NCBI GenBank assembly: GCA_017936265.1
Contig: JAGBFX010000055.1
Location: 1 to 46,257 of the forward strand
Reading direction: 5' to 3'
From: Bacteroidaceae bacterium
Lineage (GTDB): Bacteria; Bacteroidota; Bacteroidia; Bacteroidales; Bacteroidaceae
Length of the DNA: 46,257 nucleotides
The notes under the pieces are model-generated. The model was given only the letters and a program-made list of their open reading frames with translations. It searched no databases and was not told the origin of the DNA. Of this stretch, positions 1-8,172 are shown piece after piece. A program made the position numbers and the translations under genes. The first letter of the stretch is position 1; each line of letters begins with the position of its first letter.

Positions 1-122
1 ATTAGCTTTATCAGACTACTGTTTAACAACAAATCTGTATCTTGATTACTTCTACGTACTAAATAAGGGCGTGACATCAGTTCATCACGTTCTTTACGCT
101 GATTTAGAATGATTGTTTTCAT
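1..122 (-). CDS. N-terminus of AAA-family ATPase (DUF4143-type), cut by window edge
   Basis: Only the first 40 codons are in the window; the gene runs off the left edge. The readable start is MKTIILNQRKERDELMSRPY and the fragment ends in LLLNSSLIKL. This resembles the leader of Bacteroidales ATPases of the AAA_14/DUF4143 group, where a short 'K.RDELLSRPY' segment precedes the Walker A P-loop. The P-loop itself would lie just outside the window, so the ATPase call rests on recall of the family's leader and is not shown directly. Such ATPases are common accessory genes of unknown physiological role. The ATG at 120-122 is the only plausible start. About 290 bp separate it from the next gene. Confidence 0.55.
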   Translation of the reverse strand, partial: MKTIILNQRKERDELMSRPYLVRRSNQDTDLLLNSSLIKL

Positions 123-240
123 CTTATATCTTGTTATTCATGTGCAATATTAATAGATTTTCTTCATTTTGCAAATCGTATTGCACAAAAAACATACTTT
201 TTTATGCAATACAGAGTATTTATTGAATAAAAACACAAAA

Positions 241-298
241 TAAAGAGGTAAAGAACCGTAATCCTTTACCTCTTTATAAATGGTTTGCCAAATACGAC
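241..298. repeat. Hairpin-containing direct repeat, copy 1 (terminator-like)
   Basis: The unit has 13-nt stem arms (241-253 and 264-276, core GAGGTAAAG/CTTTACCTC) followed by a conserved tail ending TTTGCCAAATACGAC. A second copy lies at 727-784. One stem base pair differs between copies as a compensated A-T/T-A swap, so the hairpin seems to be maintained. It lies downstream of the small minus-strand gene at 415-666 and may end its transcript. The rest of the gap 123-414 shows no gene; it also holds an AT-rich TTTAATGTTTAA-type sequence and the repeat at 371-405. Confidence 0.6.
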
Positions 299-310
299 AA
301 AACAACTGAG

Positions 311-326
311 AACGTTTAATGTTTAA
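311..326. repeat. 16-bp inverted repeat, left copy
   Basis: AACGTTTAATGTTTAA here is the perfect reverse complement of 5324-5339. The two copies bracket the outer-membrane-protein/regulator region. The sequence is low in complexity and similar TTTAATG strings are common between Bacteroidales genes, so chance or a dispersed repeat family remains possible. Confidence 0.4.
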
Positions 327-370
327 AGTTTAAGGATTAAGATAAACTTTAATAACTTTATCCATGCTGT

Positions 371-405
371 TGCTCATGCTATCAATGCTGCAAGCCCATT
401 AATCA
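371..405. repeat. Dispersed direct repeat shared with 5151-5284
   Basis: 371-395 (TGCTCATGCTATC... to ...GCTGCAAGC) is identical to 5260-5284, and 390-405 (ending CCCATTAATCAT) is identical to part of the terminator arm at 5151-5167. Both matches are in the same orientation. On the right side the two blocks are about 90 bp apart; here they are fused. Confidence 0.6.
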
Positions 406-414
406 TGAAGGGAG

Positions 415-666
415 TTATTTCTTTCGTATCTCGTTTAATATTTTCTTGTAATCGTATATCAGATTCGGGAACTGTTCAATAATCAAAGCCAATATAATTA
501 CAATAGCAATACAGCAGCATACGACTGCATAAAGCAGATTAATTACAGGTATAAAGGATTGGGATATAATTTGGCCGCCCCATAATTTGAAGCATACAAC
601 ACAAACTATCACAGGCAACACGTATAAGAAGAATATAAATACAAATACCATTTCTAACAAAAACAC
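415..666 (-). CDS. Small two-helix membrane protein, unknown function
   Basis: This 83-residue ORF begins MFLLEMVFVFIFFLYVLPVI. It has a hydrophobic helix at about residues 3-27, a second at about 37-63, and a charged C-terminal tail (YDYKKILNEIRKK), so it probably spans the inner membrane twice with a basic cytoplasmic tail. I recognise no family. Coding status is supported by the clean two-helix pattern and charge distribution, but it is short and AT-rich and has no obvious Shine-Dalgarno sequence. It lies between two copies of a hairpin repeat (241-298 and 727-784), one downstream and one upstream. It could be a small toxin-like or accessory membrane peptide; nothing in the sequence decides that. 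Confidence 0.45.
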   Translation of the reverse strand: MFLLEMVFVFIFFLYVLPVIVCVVCFKLWGGQIISQSFIPVINLLYAVVCCCIAIVIILALIIEQFPNLIYDYKKILNEIRKK

Positions 667-726
667 AATAGGAATTTAAAAGTTTACATACACACATTTT
701 GTCAGAAGCGGTATCACGCACTAAAA

Positions 727-784
727 TATAGAGGTAAAGAACCTGAATCCTTTACCTCTATATAAATAGTTTGCCAAATACGAC
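727..784. repeat. Hairpin-containing direct repeat, copy 2 (terminator-like)
   Basis: Stem arms lie at 727-739 and 750-762, and the tail is the same as at 276-298. It lies 25 bp past the stop of the antitoxin-like ORF at 811 and is therefore placed to terminate minus-strand transcription from the outer-membrane protein gene and that ORF. See copy 1 at 241-298 for the stem covariation. Confidence 0.6.
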
Positions 785-810
785 GAATCGTAAAAGCCAA
801 TGCTGTACAT

Positions 811-999
811 TTATTCATCCAAATTCGACATCAAATCAGCAACACTATTTGCCTTGGTAACCTTGCCGTCACGAACCTCTTTTACAGCACGAGACAATGT
901 ACCCTTACGCTTTTTAGGCATAGTGGCAATTGTTACGCCGTTAAGATTGCTCAATATCTTACGTAATCCCGGCAACATACTTTGGTCTTCTCGCTCCAA
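811..999 (-). pseudogene. Antitoxin-like C-terminal tail (RelB-type), probably a remnant
   Basis: The open frame ends in a basic linker PKKRK followed by GTLSRAVKEVRDGKVTKANS and VADLMSNLDE. This is the typical tail of Bacteroidales RelB-like antitoxins ('AM.EVREGKVTK...S.DDL...L'). The usual N-terminal DNA-binding part is missing. The frame opens with a TTG at 997-999 inside the 3' end of the upstream outer-membrane protein gene, overlapping it by about 49 bp in another frame. An internal ATG at 976-978 would give 55 residues. No toxin gene follows; the next feature is a hairpin repeat. It is either a degraded toxin-antitoxin remnant fused onto the barrel gene's end or a short expressed peptide. 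The family resemblance is from memory and weak. Confidence 0.4.
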
Positions 1000-3899
1000 T
1001 TGAATTTATAGCTTATATTAAGCATAAAATATCTCGACAGATGTTCTCTGAGTATTTCGGTTCGTCCATTAGCATCTACCGTTGCCGATATCGAATTTTG
1101 GCGTGCCAGAATATCATTAGCAACAAGCTCCACGTTCAATTTATTTTTGAAGAAAGCACGCGAAATATTGATATTCCATATCGGCTTGAAGCCGTTCATT
1201 GTTTCATTGCCGTATCCACTTGTTATATAAGCATTAAGCCGTGTTGAGAACCGCACATCAAACGGGAATGTATATGAAGTTTCTCCAGTAAGTATTATGT
1301 CATTATAGCGGTCACTGTAGTTTTTCTGCTTTATATAATTAAATTTAGGTGTCGCCGTGATGTTGGCATTGAACTTATTGATATTGCAGTCTATCTGCAA
1401 CGTAGGAGCTACTTGGTAATTCCTTGTCAAACAGCCTTCTGTAGGTTCACTGCTGAGTGATGCCAAATTCATATACTGTGAATAGTGCCCACTGGTTCCT
1501 AACCTAAGATATAACTGTTCATCTTTATCAAGTGGCATTGAATAGCCTATATTACTGTTTACGATGTTTGTTTCAGACGTATTTACAGGGGTATATGTAC
1601 GCACACCAGTTGCAGTGTCATATACCGACATTGTGGTTATATCGTTTGCTATATAAGTATAATCTGCAGAGCAATTGAATGCAATCTTTTTATCCTTCTG
1701 GTTATAGTTGTATGTAAACCCTGCTTTATGCTGATACTCGTTCTTCAGCCCGCTGTTTCCATAGTGTTTGTTGAGTGGGTCAGTGGTATTTCTTATTGTA
1801 AGCAACTGCATTAGCTGTGGCATTTCCGGTGTACAGCTATAGGAGAAATTCCAACGGCTTACGCTGCCTCTTAAATCTCCTTTGCAAGGATACCAGTCAA
1901 TGCTTACAGTCGGTTTGAACAGTAGTTCCTTACGTTGCACACTGCTGATATCACCGCTACGGTCATAATTCAGGCGTTTGCTGTTATAGGACAGCTCAAC
2001 CGAAGCATTTATGCGTATGTTTGATTTGTCCTGGTATCGGCTCTTGTGCATAAACCTCACTCCGGCTGAAACGGTATTGCCTGTAGTGTGGCTGTAGAAG
2101 CTGTTTTCTTCATCAACACACTGCTCAAGAAGTTCCGCGGGCGGAACGGTTCCCAACGAAGTCGCATCCCACGGAGTGTCTTCCAACCATCCGTCAATGC
2201 GCTCCATGCGGTAAAGAGGGTGTGACATTGTACCGGAATTATAGCGATAACTTATATATGGAATCACTTGTGCATTATTATTCTTTGAATCGAGGAACTT
2301 ATATATAAAATCCAAAGCGACTCCGGCATTCATCGCGTAATCACGTGAATTACCATATCGTCTTTGTCTATCATTGTCTGCTCCGGAGAAGTATGTCAGA
2401 TTATAATTATCATACTCTTTAACACGGTCTGTATTGTGTATAAAATCGCTTTTCAGAGAAAGGATATTGCTACCAAGTGAAAAATTAGCAGAACCCAGCA
2501 CTTTATGGTCTATACCTACACGTTCATTCAACGACGGTGAGAATAAGCTGTATAGAAGTTCTTTCTTTTCTGTCAATTCTTCACTCCTTATTATACTGTC
2601 TATACTCAAGTTTTCCCACTCGCTTTTCCCAGGTTGGTAAAAAGAGAGGCTTTTGTTGTCAAGCACGGTGTTGTTGTCGGTGAAATTGAAACTATATTGC
2701 AGATTGTAACTCTGGTTTTTCAGAGGGCGGAAAGTCAAAGATGAACCGGCTTTGATTGCTGTATTTTCTGTCGAATTCAAAGTTTCGCTCCGGCTCATCA
2801 TATTGACAGTTGGAAGAAATGTTTCATGGCTTCTGAAAATCTTGTTCACTTGCTCTACTCTATCAATATTTCCGTTAATGCTGAATCGGAATTTTCTGTC
2901 CGGTTCCATATAGTAGTTTAAAGTTGCACTTTTGACAGAATAGTCCTTACCAGACATACCTATTGACATCCGCGCCCCTCTTGAGGTTACCTCACGTTTT
3001 GTATTGATATTGTTTGCATCAAGATTCAGAGAAAACATCTGCCTGTCATCCATACGCATAAGATACCCGAGCCCTTGGTATCTTTCTGCGGTTCCGGCTC
3101 CGCCACTTGCCTGAAGAAGCCAAGTACCTATATACTCACGTTTAAGAGAGAGGTCCATAACGTACTTACTGTCATGCATATCCTTGCCTGTCATTTCGGT
3201 CAGTTCACCACTGCGGTCATACACCTTAACCTTGTCAATAACATATGCCGGTAAGTTGTCAAGCGCTGCCACAATGTTGCCGTTGAAGAAATTCTTGCCA
3301 TTGAGTAGCAGATTTTCCACATAACGACCGTTGACATACACACGACCGTCGCGGAACTCCGTGCCTGGCAATTGTTCAATAAGCTCACGTAATGTCTCGC
3401 TCTGTGCCATATCGAAAGCATCGGCATTATACACAACGGTATCGCCTTTATAAAACATTTTGATTTTCGTTGCAGACACTACTACCTCATTCAGAGTCTG
3501 CTCCTTTGGTTCAGGGTGAAGCAGCAAGCTACCGAGTTCATAAATTTTCTTACCTTTAAGTTCATCTGCTGGAATATCATACGCATAAGGCATATATCCA
3601 TCGGCTTCAATAACAACGCGACAATCAACAGCATTGTGAAGGTATAATTTGAAACCGGCACCGCTGTTCTTGTCAAAATGAGTTGACGTCACGTTTCCTG
3701 TCACTTCTGTTACAAGGTCAAGCTTTGTCCTGCACGAATCCAAGACCACAAGTGAATCCTTGAGTATAATCTGTGCTTTAGCATTAGGTATACCCTCCAT
3801 TGTAAAGAGGTTACTCACATCACCACTCACGAGAATTTCCTTTTGTGCCTGTACTACTGCCACCTGCAACAGCAACAGAATAAAAAGAATCTTTTTCAT
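951..3899 (-). CDS. Outer-membrane beta-barrel protein (TonB-receptor-like, OMP_b-brl_3 type)
   Basis: The protein has 982 residues from the ATG at 3899. A signal peptide (MKKILFILLLLQVAVVQAQ) is followed by a carboxypeptidase-regulatory-like fold up to about residue 130 and a plug-like segment with NEVVVSATKIKMFYKGDTVV, LIEQLPGTEF and VYVNGRYVENLLLNGK. The rest alternates aromatic and polar residues as barrel strands do. This is the layout of Bacteroidota outer-membrane beta-barrel family proteins, which resemble TonB-dependent receptors. An upstream in-frame ATG at 4013 would add 38 residues that run through the promoter and operator array, so I chose the signal-peptide start. The end is odd: after the last strand (FMLNISYKFNW) a cysteine-rich tail (KVCCRDYVRY) follows and overlaps an antitoxin-like frame. 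It is divergent from the membrane-anchored regulator at 4086, its probable controller. Confidence 0.82.
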   Translation of the reverse strand: MKKILFILLLLQVAVVQAQKEILVSGDVSNLFTMEGIPNAKAQIILKDSLVVLDSCRTKLDLVTEVTGNVTSTHFDKNSGAGFKLYLHNAVDCRVVIEADGYMPYAYDIPADELKGKKIYELGSLLLHPEPKEQTLNEVVVSATKIKMFYKGDTVVYNADAFDMAQSETLRELIEQLPGTEFRDGRVYVNGRYVENLLLNGKNFFNGNIVAALDNLPAYVIDKVKVYDRSGELTEMTGKDMHDSKYVMDLSLKREYIGTWLLQASGGAGTAERYQGLGYLMRMDDRQMFSLNLDANNINTKREVTSRGARMSIGMSGKDYSVKSATLNYYMEPDRKFRFSINGNIDRVEQVNKIFRSHETFLPTVNMMSRSETLNSTENTAIKAGSSLTFRPLKNQSYNLQYSFNFTDNNTVLDNKSLSFYQPGKSEWENLSIDSIIRSEELTEKKELLYSLFSPSLNERVGIDHKVLGSANFSLGSNILSLKSDFIHNTDRVKEYDNYNLTYFSGADNDRQRRYGNSRDYAMNAGVALDFIYKFLDSKNNNAQVIPYISYRYNSGTMSHPLYRMERIDGWLEDTPWDATSLGTVPPAELLEQCVDEENSFYSHTTGNTVSAGVRFMHKSRYQDKSNIRINASVELSYNSKRLNYDRSGDISSVQRKELLFKPTVSIDWYPCKGDLRGSVSRWNFSYSCTPEMPQLMQLLTIRNTTDPLNKHYGNSGLKNEYQHKAGFTYNYNQKDKKIAFNCSADYTYIANDITTMSVYDTATGVRTYTPVNTSETNIVNSNIGYSMPLDKDEQLYLRLGTSGHYSQYMNLASLSSEPTEGCLTRNYQVAPTLQIDCNINKFNANITATPKFNYIKQKNYSDRYNDIILTGETSYTFPFDVRFSTRLNAYITSGYGNETMNGFKPIWNINISRAFFKNKLNVELVANDILARQNSISATVDANGRTEILREHLSRYFMLNISYKFNWSEKTKVCCRDYVRY

Positions 3900-3916
3900 A
3901 ATCACTTTTTTGCTGA

Positions 3917-3948
3917 CAAAAGTACCCCATAGCAGAAATAAGATACAA
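3917..3948 (-). promoter_or_regulatory. Bacteroidetes-type promoter for the outer-membrane protein
   Basis: Read on the minus strand, CTTG (3946-3949) lies 21 bp before TACTTTTG (3917-3924), which fits TAnnTTTG exactly. The box is about 17 bp from the ATG at 3899, so the leader is very short. The GGGACA array at 3971-4026 lies just upstream of the -33 box, where an activator would bind. Confidence 0.5.
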
Positions 3949-3970
3949 GAAACATCGTCCCACCATGCCC

Positions 3971-4026
3971 TATTTGGGACATTTCGGGACACCATACACC
4001 CACTTTGGGACAACTTGGGACAAGGA
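3971..4026. promoter_or_regulatory. Four-fold GGGACA direct-repeat array (putative operator)
   Basis: GGGACA starts at 3976, 3986, 4007 and 4017, each preceded by a T/C-rich triplet. Spacing within each pair is exactly 10 bp, and the two pairs are offset by 31 bp. All sites therefore lie on nearly the same face of the helix. The array sits between the divergent outer-membrane protein and regulator genes, which suits binding by the regulator encoded at 4086-5132. Confidence 0.55.
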
Positions 4027-4085
4027 AATATTCTATGTTCAATAAATATATGCTAATTTCGCATATATAATTAGGATAATATATT

Positions 4086-5132
4086 ATGAAATTTTTGATT
4101 CTGTGTTTTGTACTATTATCTGTAACACCAATGACATTTGTTACGGATAACGAAAATAAAGGGAAAGTACTATTGGATAGAATTCATGAAATAAGCGACA
4201 CTTCACACAAAGAGGCATTTCTTGAGCTACAGCGCAATGCAGAATATTTCAGGGAAGGCAGTGCAGATTTCCGTAAAGAATATTCATATCTATACATAGA
4301 GTTACTTGACTCATTGACTGATGTCCAATCCTTTGGAAAAGGGCGAGCAATAATGTATAAAACAGACATCAAATATACCGAAGTGGATTCCGCTTTAATC
4401 GAAGAGGTGTTTAAAGTCATTGTGTCCGGCAACAAATTAAAAGGGAATGCATATAAGCATCTTAGCATTAAGCTTAATCCTTTATTGGGTTACGAAGACA
4501 CAACAGGAGTTAGAGGGGACAGAAAAAGGTCGGATTTGTATGTTGAAAAAGCATGGGATTACAATGCAATTGAAATATTGACTTTCGGCAAAAGCAACGC
4601 CCATACAGGTTCGGACAAGGCAACCAGCCCAACCGGGATAATGACAGCAGTAAGAAGAAGTATTCTTTTGTCAATCATCGTTTCTGTCATAGTTATACTA
4701 TTACTTATCTTGCTTAGATACAGAAACAGGCTAAAGCATAAGAATGAGGAGATTCAAAAAGCCGAGAATCTACTGAAGACACGCGAACAGCAGAACTGCG
4801 ACTTGATGAAAATGGTACTGAAAGATAATATGAAATGTACCAACAGCGGTATTATCACTAAATTCAAACAGGCAGCGATAGGGCAAGAAGAACCGACTGA
4901 AGAAAACTGGTTAGAACTATATCACACTATTGAAGAGAAATATCCTACATTCAAAGACGTGATACATAAAAAACTGCCCCAAATTAATGAAACGACCCTT
5001 AGGGTTTGTTATCTTCTGAAAGCAGGAATGAGTAATCCCGAGATTGAGAGAATAACAAATGCTCCCAGACAGACCGTCTGGAACAGAGTAAAACGCATAA
5101 AAGCGATTATGGGCGATGAAATAAGAATATGA
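4086..5132 (+). CDS. Membrane-anchored helix-turn-helix transcriptional regulator
   Basis: The protein has 348 residues. It starts with a signal-like hydrophobic stretch (MKFLILCFVLLSVTPMTFVT), then has a roughly 170-residue helical, presumably periplasmic, sensor region. A single transmembrane helix at about 192-210 is followed by a coiled coil (about 212-240) and a C-terminal HTH of LuxR/sigma-4-like type at about 304-338 (LRVCYLLKAGMSNPEIERIT, then RQTVWNRVKRIK). This is the one-component layout of Bacteroidota regulators that sense envelope signals and control a neighbouring outer-membrane gene. Here that is the divergent barrel protein. A weak -7 box TAATTTCG lies at 4054-4061. The stop codon lies inside the following perfect hairpin. 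The sensor region matches no family I can name with certainty. Confidence 0.72.
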   Translation: MKFLILCFVLLSVTPMTFVTDNENKGKVLLDRIHEISDTSHKEAFLELQRNAEYFREGSADFRKEYSYLYIELLDSLTDVQSFGKGRAIMYKTDIKYTEVDSALIEEVFKVIVSGNKLKGNAYKHLSIKLNPLLGYEDTTGVRGDRKRSDLYVEKAWDYNAIEILTFGKSNAHTGSDKATSPTGIMTAVRRSILLSIIVSVIVILLLILLRYRNRLKHKNEEIQKAENLLKTREQQNCDLMKMVLKDNMKCTNSGIITKFKQAAIGQEEPTEENWLELYHTIEEKYPTFKDVIHKKLPQINETTLRVCYLLKAGMSNPEIERITNAPRQTVWNRVKRIKAIMGDEIRI

Positions 5133-5169
5133 TTAATGGGCTTGCTTACGGCAAGCCCATTAATCATAT
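5127..5169. terminator. 19-bp perfect hairpin overlapping the regulator stop codon
   Basis: Arms 5127-5145 and 5151-5169 pair perfectly around a 5-nt loop (TTACG). The TGA of the regulator (5130-5132) lies inside the left arm. No strong T-run follows on either strand. It separates the convergent regulator and gcvPB transcripts. Confidence 0.65.
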
Positions 5170-5339
5170 AATACAAAAGTTCTCCGTTACCCTTTGATAA
5201 CACTCGCTAATCGCACCCGGCGGGACATGAATAACATCCATGCTGCCCCTGACTATTGCTGCTCATGCTATCAATGCTGCAAGCAACATTAAACATTACA
5301 CACTTAACATTAAACTTTACACGTTAAACATTAAACGTT
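5151..5339. repeat. Right-hand repeat block (matches 311-405) and ACATTAAAC tandem array
   Basis: 5151-5167 matches 390-405, 5260-5284 matches 371-395, and 5324-5339 is the inverted copy of 311-326. Between 5285 and 5339 there is a degenerate tandem run of ACATTAAAC/ACTTAACATTAAAC units. The block reaches the stop codon of gcvPB at 5338. No gene is seen in it. Confidence 0.5.
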
Positions 5340-6804
5340 ATCCCAAAAGCTGCTTATAGGTAGTCTTCGGGAAACGTGCGGCGGTTGTCTCGTCCAAACG
5401 GCGCACAGGGGTGCTGTGCGGAGCGCTCTTCACAATGTCGGGGTTTTCTATTGCCTCGGCTGCAACCTTCTTCATCACTGCAATAAACTCATCGAGTGTC
5501 TCCTTGCTCTCGGTCTCGGTGGGCTCTATCATGATGCTCTGGTGGAACAGCAGCGGGAAGTAGATTGTGGGCGCGTGGTAACCGTAGTCGAGCAGGCGCT
5601 TGGCAATGTCGAGGGTTGTGACACCTGTCGACTTGTCGGCCAAACCGTCGAACACGAACTCATGCTTGCATACGCCCTCGATAGGCAAGTAGTACTCGTT
5701 CTTCAAGGACTCCTTCACATAGTTGGCATTGAGCACTGCAAGCGGACCTACCATCTTCACATTCTCGCGGCCGAGAGTGAGGATATATGTATAGGCACGC
5801 AACAGCACAGCGAAGTTGCCGAGGAAGTTCGATACATAGCCCGCTGACTTGTCATCGGTATCGATGTAATACTTGCCATCGGCATCCTTCTTTACCTGAG
5901 GATTGGGCAGCAATGCCTCAAGGCCTGCACGTACGCCTACAGGGCCGTCACCGGGGCCACCGCCACCGTGAGGTGTAGAGAAGGTCTTATGAAGGTTGAT
6001 GTGCATGATATCGAAGCCCATGTCACCGGGACGGCACTTGCCGAGCACTGCGTTGAGGTTGGCTCCATCGTAGTAGAGCAAACCGCCGCACTCGTGTACA
6101 AGGCGTGCAATCTCGGGAATCTCAGTCTCGAAGATACCGAGGGTGTTGGGGTTTGTCATCATGATGCCGGCAACAGTGTCATCGAGCAAAGGCTTGAGGT
6201 CCTCAACGTCTACTGTACCGTTGGCTGTGGACTTTACCTCTACAATCTGCAAGCCGCAGACCGCCGCACTCGCAGGGTTGGTACCGTGGGCACTGTCGGG
6301 AACGATTACCTTTGTACGCTTGAGGTCGCCGCGCTGCATGTGGTATGAGCGCATAATCATAAGACCTGTAAGCTCACCGTGTGCACCGGCGTAAGGGTTC
6401 AGCGTGAATGCTCCAAGGCCGCTAATCTCGGAAAGCGACTCGGCAAGGTTGTAGTATACCTCAAGAGCACCCTGTGCAGCCTCTACCGGAATCGCCGGAT
6501 GCAGACGTGCGAATGACGGCAATGCACTTATCTCCTCGTTGATGCGCGGGTTGTACTTCATGGTGCAGCTGCCCAATGGATAGAAACCGGTATCTACGCC
6601 GAAGTTCTTGTTAGAGAGGTTGGTGTAGTGACGTACCACGTCGAACTCGGTAACCTCGGGGAGCCCGGGAGCCGATTCACGCTTGAGGTTTGCCGGCAGC
6701 CGGCAGATGCAGTGCTGCTCTTTCAGTTCATTCTTTGGAAGAGAATATCCAGTGCGGCCCTCTTTTGAGAGCTCGAATATCAGTTTGTCATAATTGCGTA
6801 TCAT
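5338..6804 (-). CDS. gcvPB: Glycine dehydrogenase (decarboxylating) subunit 2, P-protein beta half
   Basis: This 488-residue protein is the C-terminal half of the split PLP-dependent P-protein, which decarboxylates glycine and passes the aminomethyl group to lipoylated GcvH. The PLP lysine is Lys273 in HINLHKTFSTPHGGGGPGDG, and DSAHGTNPASA (about 170-180) and YYDGANLNAVLG (about 244-255) are typical. It lies 17 bp downstream of gcvPA and closes the operon lplA-gcvT-gcvH-gcvPA-gcvPB. A strong AAGGAGGAG ribosome binding site precedes the ATG, which is unusual here because most genes in the window lack one. A split GcvP occurs in many bacteria, while a single long GcvP is the alternative form. 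Confidence 0.96.
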   Translation of the reverse strand: MIRNYDKLIFELSKEGRTGYSLPKNELKEQHCICRLPANLKRESAPGLPEVTEFDVVRHYTNLSNKNFGVDTGFYPLGSCTMKYNPRINEEISALPSFARLHPAIPVEAAQGALEVYYNLAESLSEISGLGAFTLNPYAGAHGELTGLMIMRSYHMQRGDLKRTKVIVPDSAHGTNPASAAVCGLQIVEVKSTANGTVDVEDLKPLLDDTVAGIMMTNPNTLGIFETEIPEIARLVHECGGLLYYDGANLNAVLGKCRPGDMGFDIMHINLHKTFSTPHGGGGPGDGPVGVRAGLEALLPNPQVKKDADGKYYIDTDDKSAGYVSNFLGNFAVLLRAYTYILTLGRENVKMVGPLAVLNANYVKESLKNEYYLPIEGVCKHEFVFDGLADKSTGVTTLDIAKRLLDYGYHAPTIYFPLLFHQSIMIEPTETESKETLDEFIAVMKKVAAEAIENPDIVKSAPHSTPVRRLDETTAARFPKTTYKQLLG

Positions 6805-6821
6805 AATATCTCCTCCTTATA

Positions 6822-8138
6822 TTAAATGTTATTCACTATTTCGACAAACTTGTCCATCTGTGCCTTGGTACGCTGCTCGGTAACACAAACAAGCAGAGTA
6901 TCGTCGGCAATGCGTACACCGCCGAGGATGCCGTTTGCAAGGAGCGCCTCGAGCACCTGCTGCGCAGGAACAGTTGTCTTCACTGCAAACTCATTGAAGA
7001 ACGGCTTGTCATATGCCATTGCGCACTTGCCTGTAGCCACAAGTTGCTGGGCAAGATAATGTGCACCGCTGTAAGAGAGCGAGCATGCATCGTTCAAGCC
7101 CTTGTTGCCCATTACCGACATGTAGATTGTTACCCACAGCGCCATGAGCGACTGGTTGGAACAGATGTTGCTGTTCGCCTTCTCGCGACGGATATGCTGC
7201 TCACGTGCCTGAAGGGTAAGCACGAACGCACGCTTGCCGTCAACATCTGTTGTTGCACCCACGATGCGTCCGGGGAGCTTGCGAACATGTGCGTTGGTAC
7301 ATGCGAGATAGCCCACATAAGGACCACCGTATGTCATGGGAATACCCAATGACTGCGCATCGCCGCAAGCTATGTCAGCGCCCCACTCTGCCGGAGTCTT
7401 GAGCACTGCAAGAGCCGACAGTTTGGCATTCATCACAAGCTGTGCCTTCTTCGCGTGGCACATATCGGCGACACCCGTGTAGTCCTCGACAATACCGTAG
7501 AAATTGGGCTGTGCAAGAATGACACCTGCAACATCGTCGGCAGCGAGCTTTGCCTCAAGGTCGGCAAGGTCGGTAACGCCATCCTTCTCAGCAATGGTCT
7601 CAATTACTACGCCCTGGTACTTTGCATATGTCTCTACAACGCGTCTTACCTTTGGGTCAACTGTTGCGGAAACAAGTACCTTGTTACGTTTCTTGGCAAT
7701 GGCAACACACATCATCATAGCCTCGGCTGTTGCTGTTGTGCCGTCATACATTGAAGCATTGGTAACATCCATTCCTGTCAGCTCGCAAATCATCGACTGG
7801 TACTCGAAGATATACTGCAATGTACCCTGTGAAATCTCGGGCTGGTAAGGAGTATATGCTGTAAGGAATTCGCCGCGGGAGATTATGGGAGCAATCACCG
7901 ACGGAGAATAGTGGTCCTCGACACCCGCGCCCGCAAAGCAGACAAGGTCGCTGTTGCGCTTGCCGAGTGCCTCAAAATAGTTGCGTATCTCAACCTCGGA
8001 CATAGCCTCGGGAAGGTTGAATTCGCGGTTGAACAGCAGCTGCTGCGGAATCTCGCCAAAGAGCTCATCCATGGACTTGAGCCCCGCAACTTCAAGCATC
8101 TGCTGAATATCCTGTTGGGTATGAGGGAAGTATTTCAT
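6822..8138 (-). CDS. gcvPA: Glycine dehydrogenase (decarboxylating) subunit 1, P-protein alpha half
   Basis: This 438-residue protein is the N-terminal half of the P-protein. Typical sequences are FAGAGVEDHYSPSVI, LTAYTPYQPEISQGTLQYIF, YDGTTATAEAM and, near residue 283, GGPYVGYLAC. It forms a complex with GcvPB and binds the shared PLP site. It lies between gcvH and gcvPB. The upstream gap to gcvH (8139-8319) is long for this operon and contains a dispersed hairpin repeat at 8173-8251, which may act as a processing or attenuation point. The start MKYFPHTQQDIQQML is the standard one for this family. Confidence 0.96.
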   Translation of the reverse strand: MKYFPHTQQDIQQMLEVAGLKSMDELFGEIPQQLLFNREFNLPEAMSEVEIRNYFEALGKRNSDLVCFAGAGVEDHYSPSVIAPIISRGEFLTAYTPYQPEISQGTLQYIFEYQSMICELTGMDVTNASMYDGTTATAEAMMMCVAIAKKRNKVLVSATVDPKVRRVVETYAKYQGVVIETIAEKDGVTDLADLEAKLAADDVAGVILAQPNFYGIVEDYTGVADMCHAKKAQLVMNAKLSALAVLKTPAEWGADIACGDAQSLGIPMTYGGPYVGYLACTNAHVRKLPGRIVGATTDVDGKRAFVLTLQAREQHIRREKANSNICSNQSLMALWVTIYMSVMGNKGLNDACSLSYSGAHYLAQQLVATGKCAMAYDKPFFNEFAVKTTVPAQQVLEALLANGILGGVRIADDTLLVCVTEQRTKAQMDKFVEIVNNI

Positions 8139-8172
8139 AATGATTCCATTTAGGTTGCCCTCCGTCCTATAT

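Noticed and set aside
5416-5847. Plus-strand frames opposite gcvPB and gcvPA, up to 143 codons
   Set aside because: Antisense shadows of well-conserved genes.
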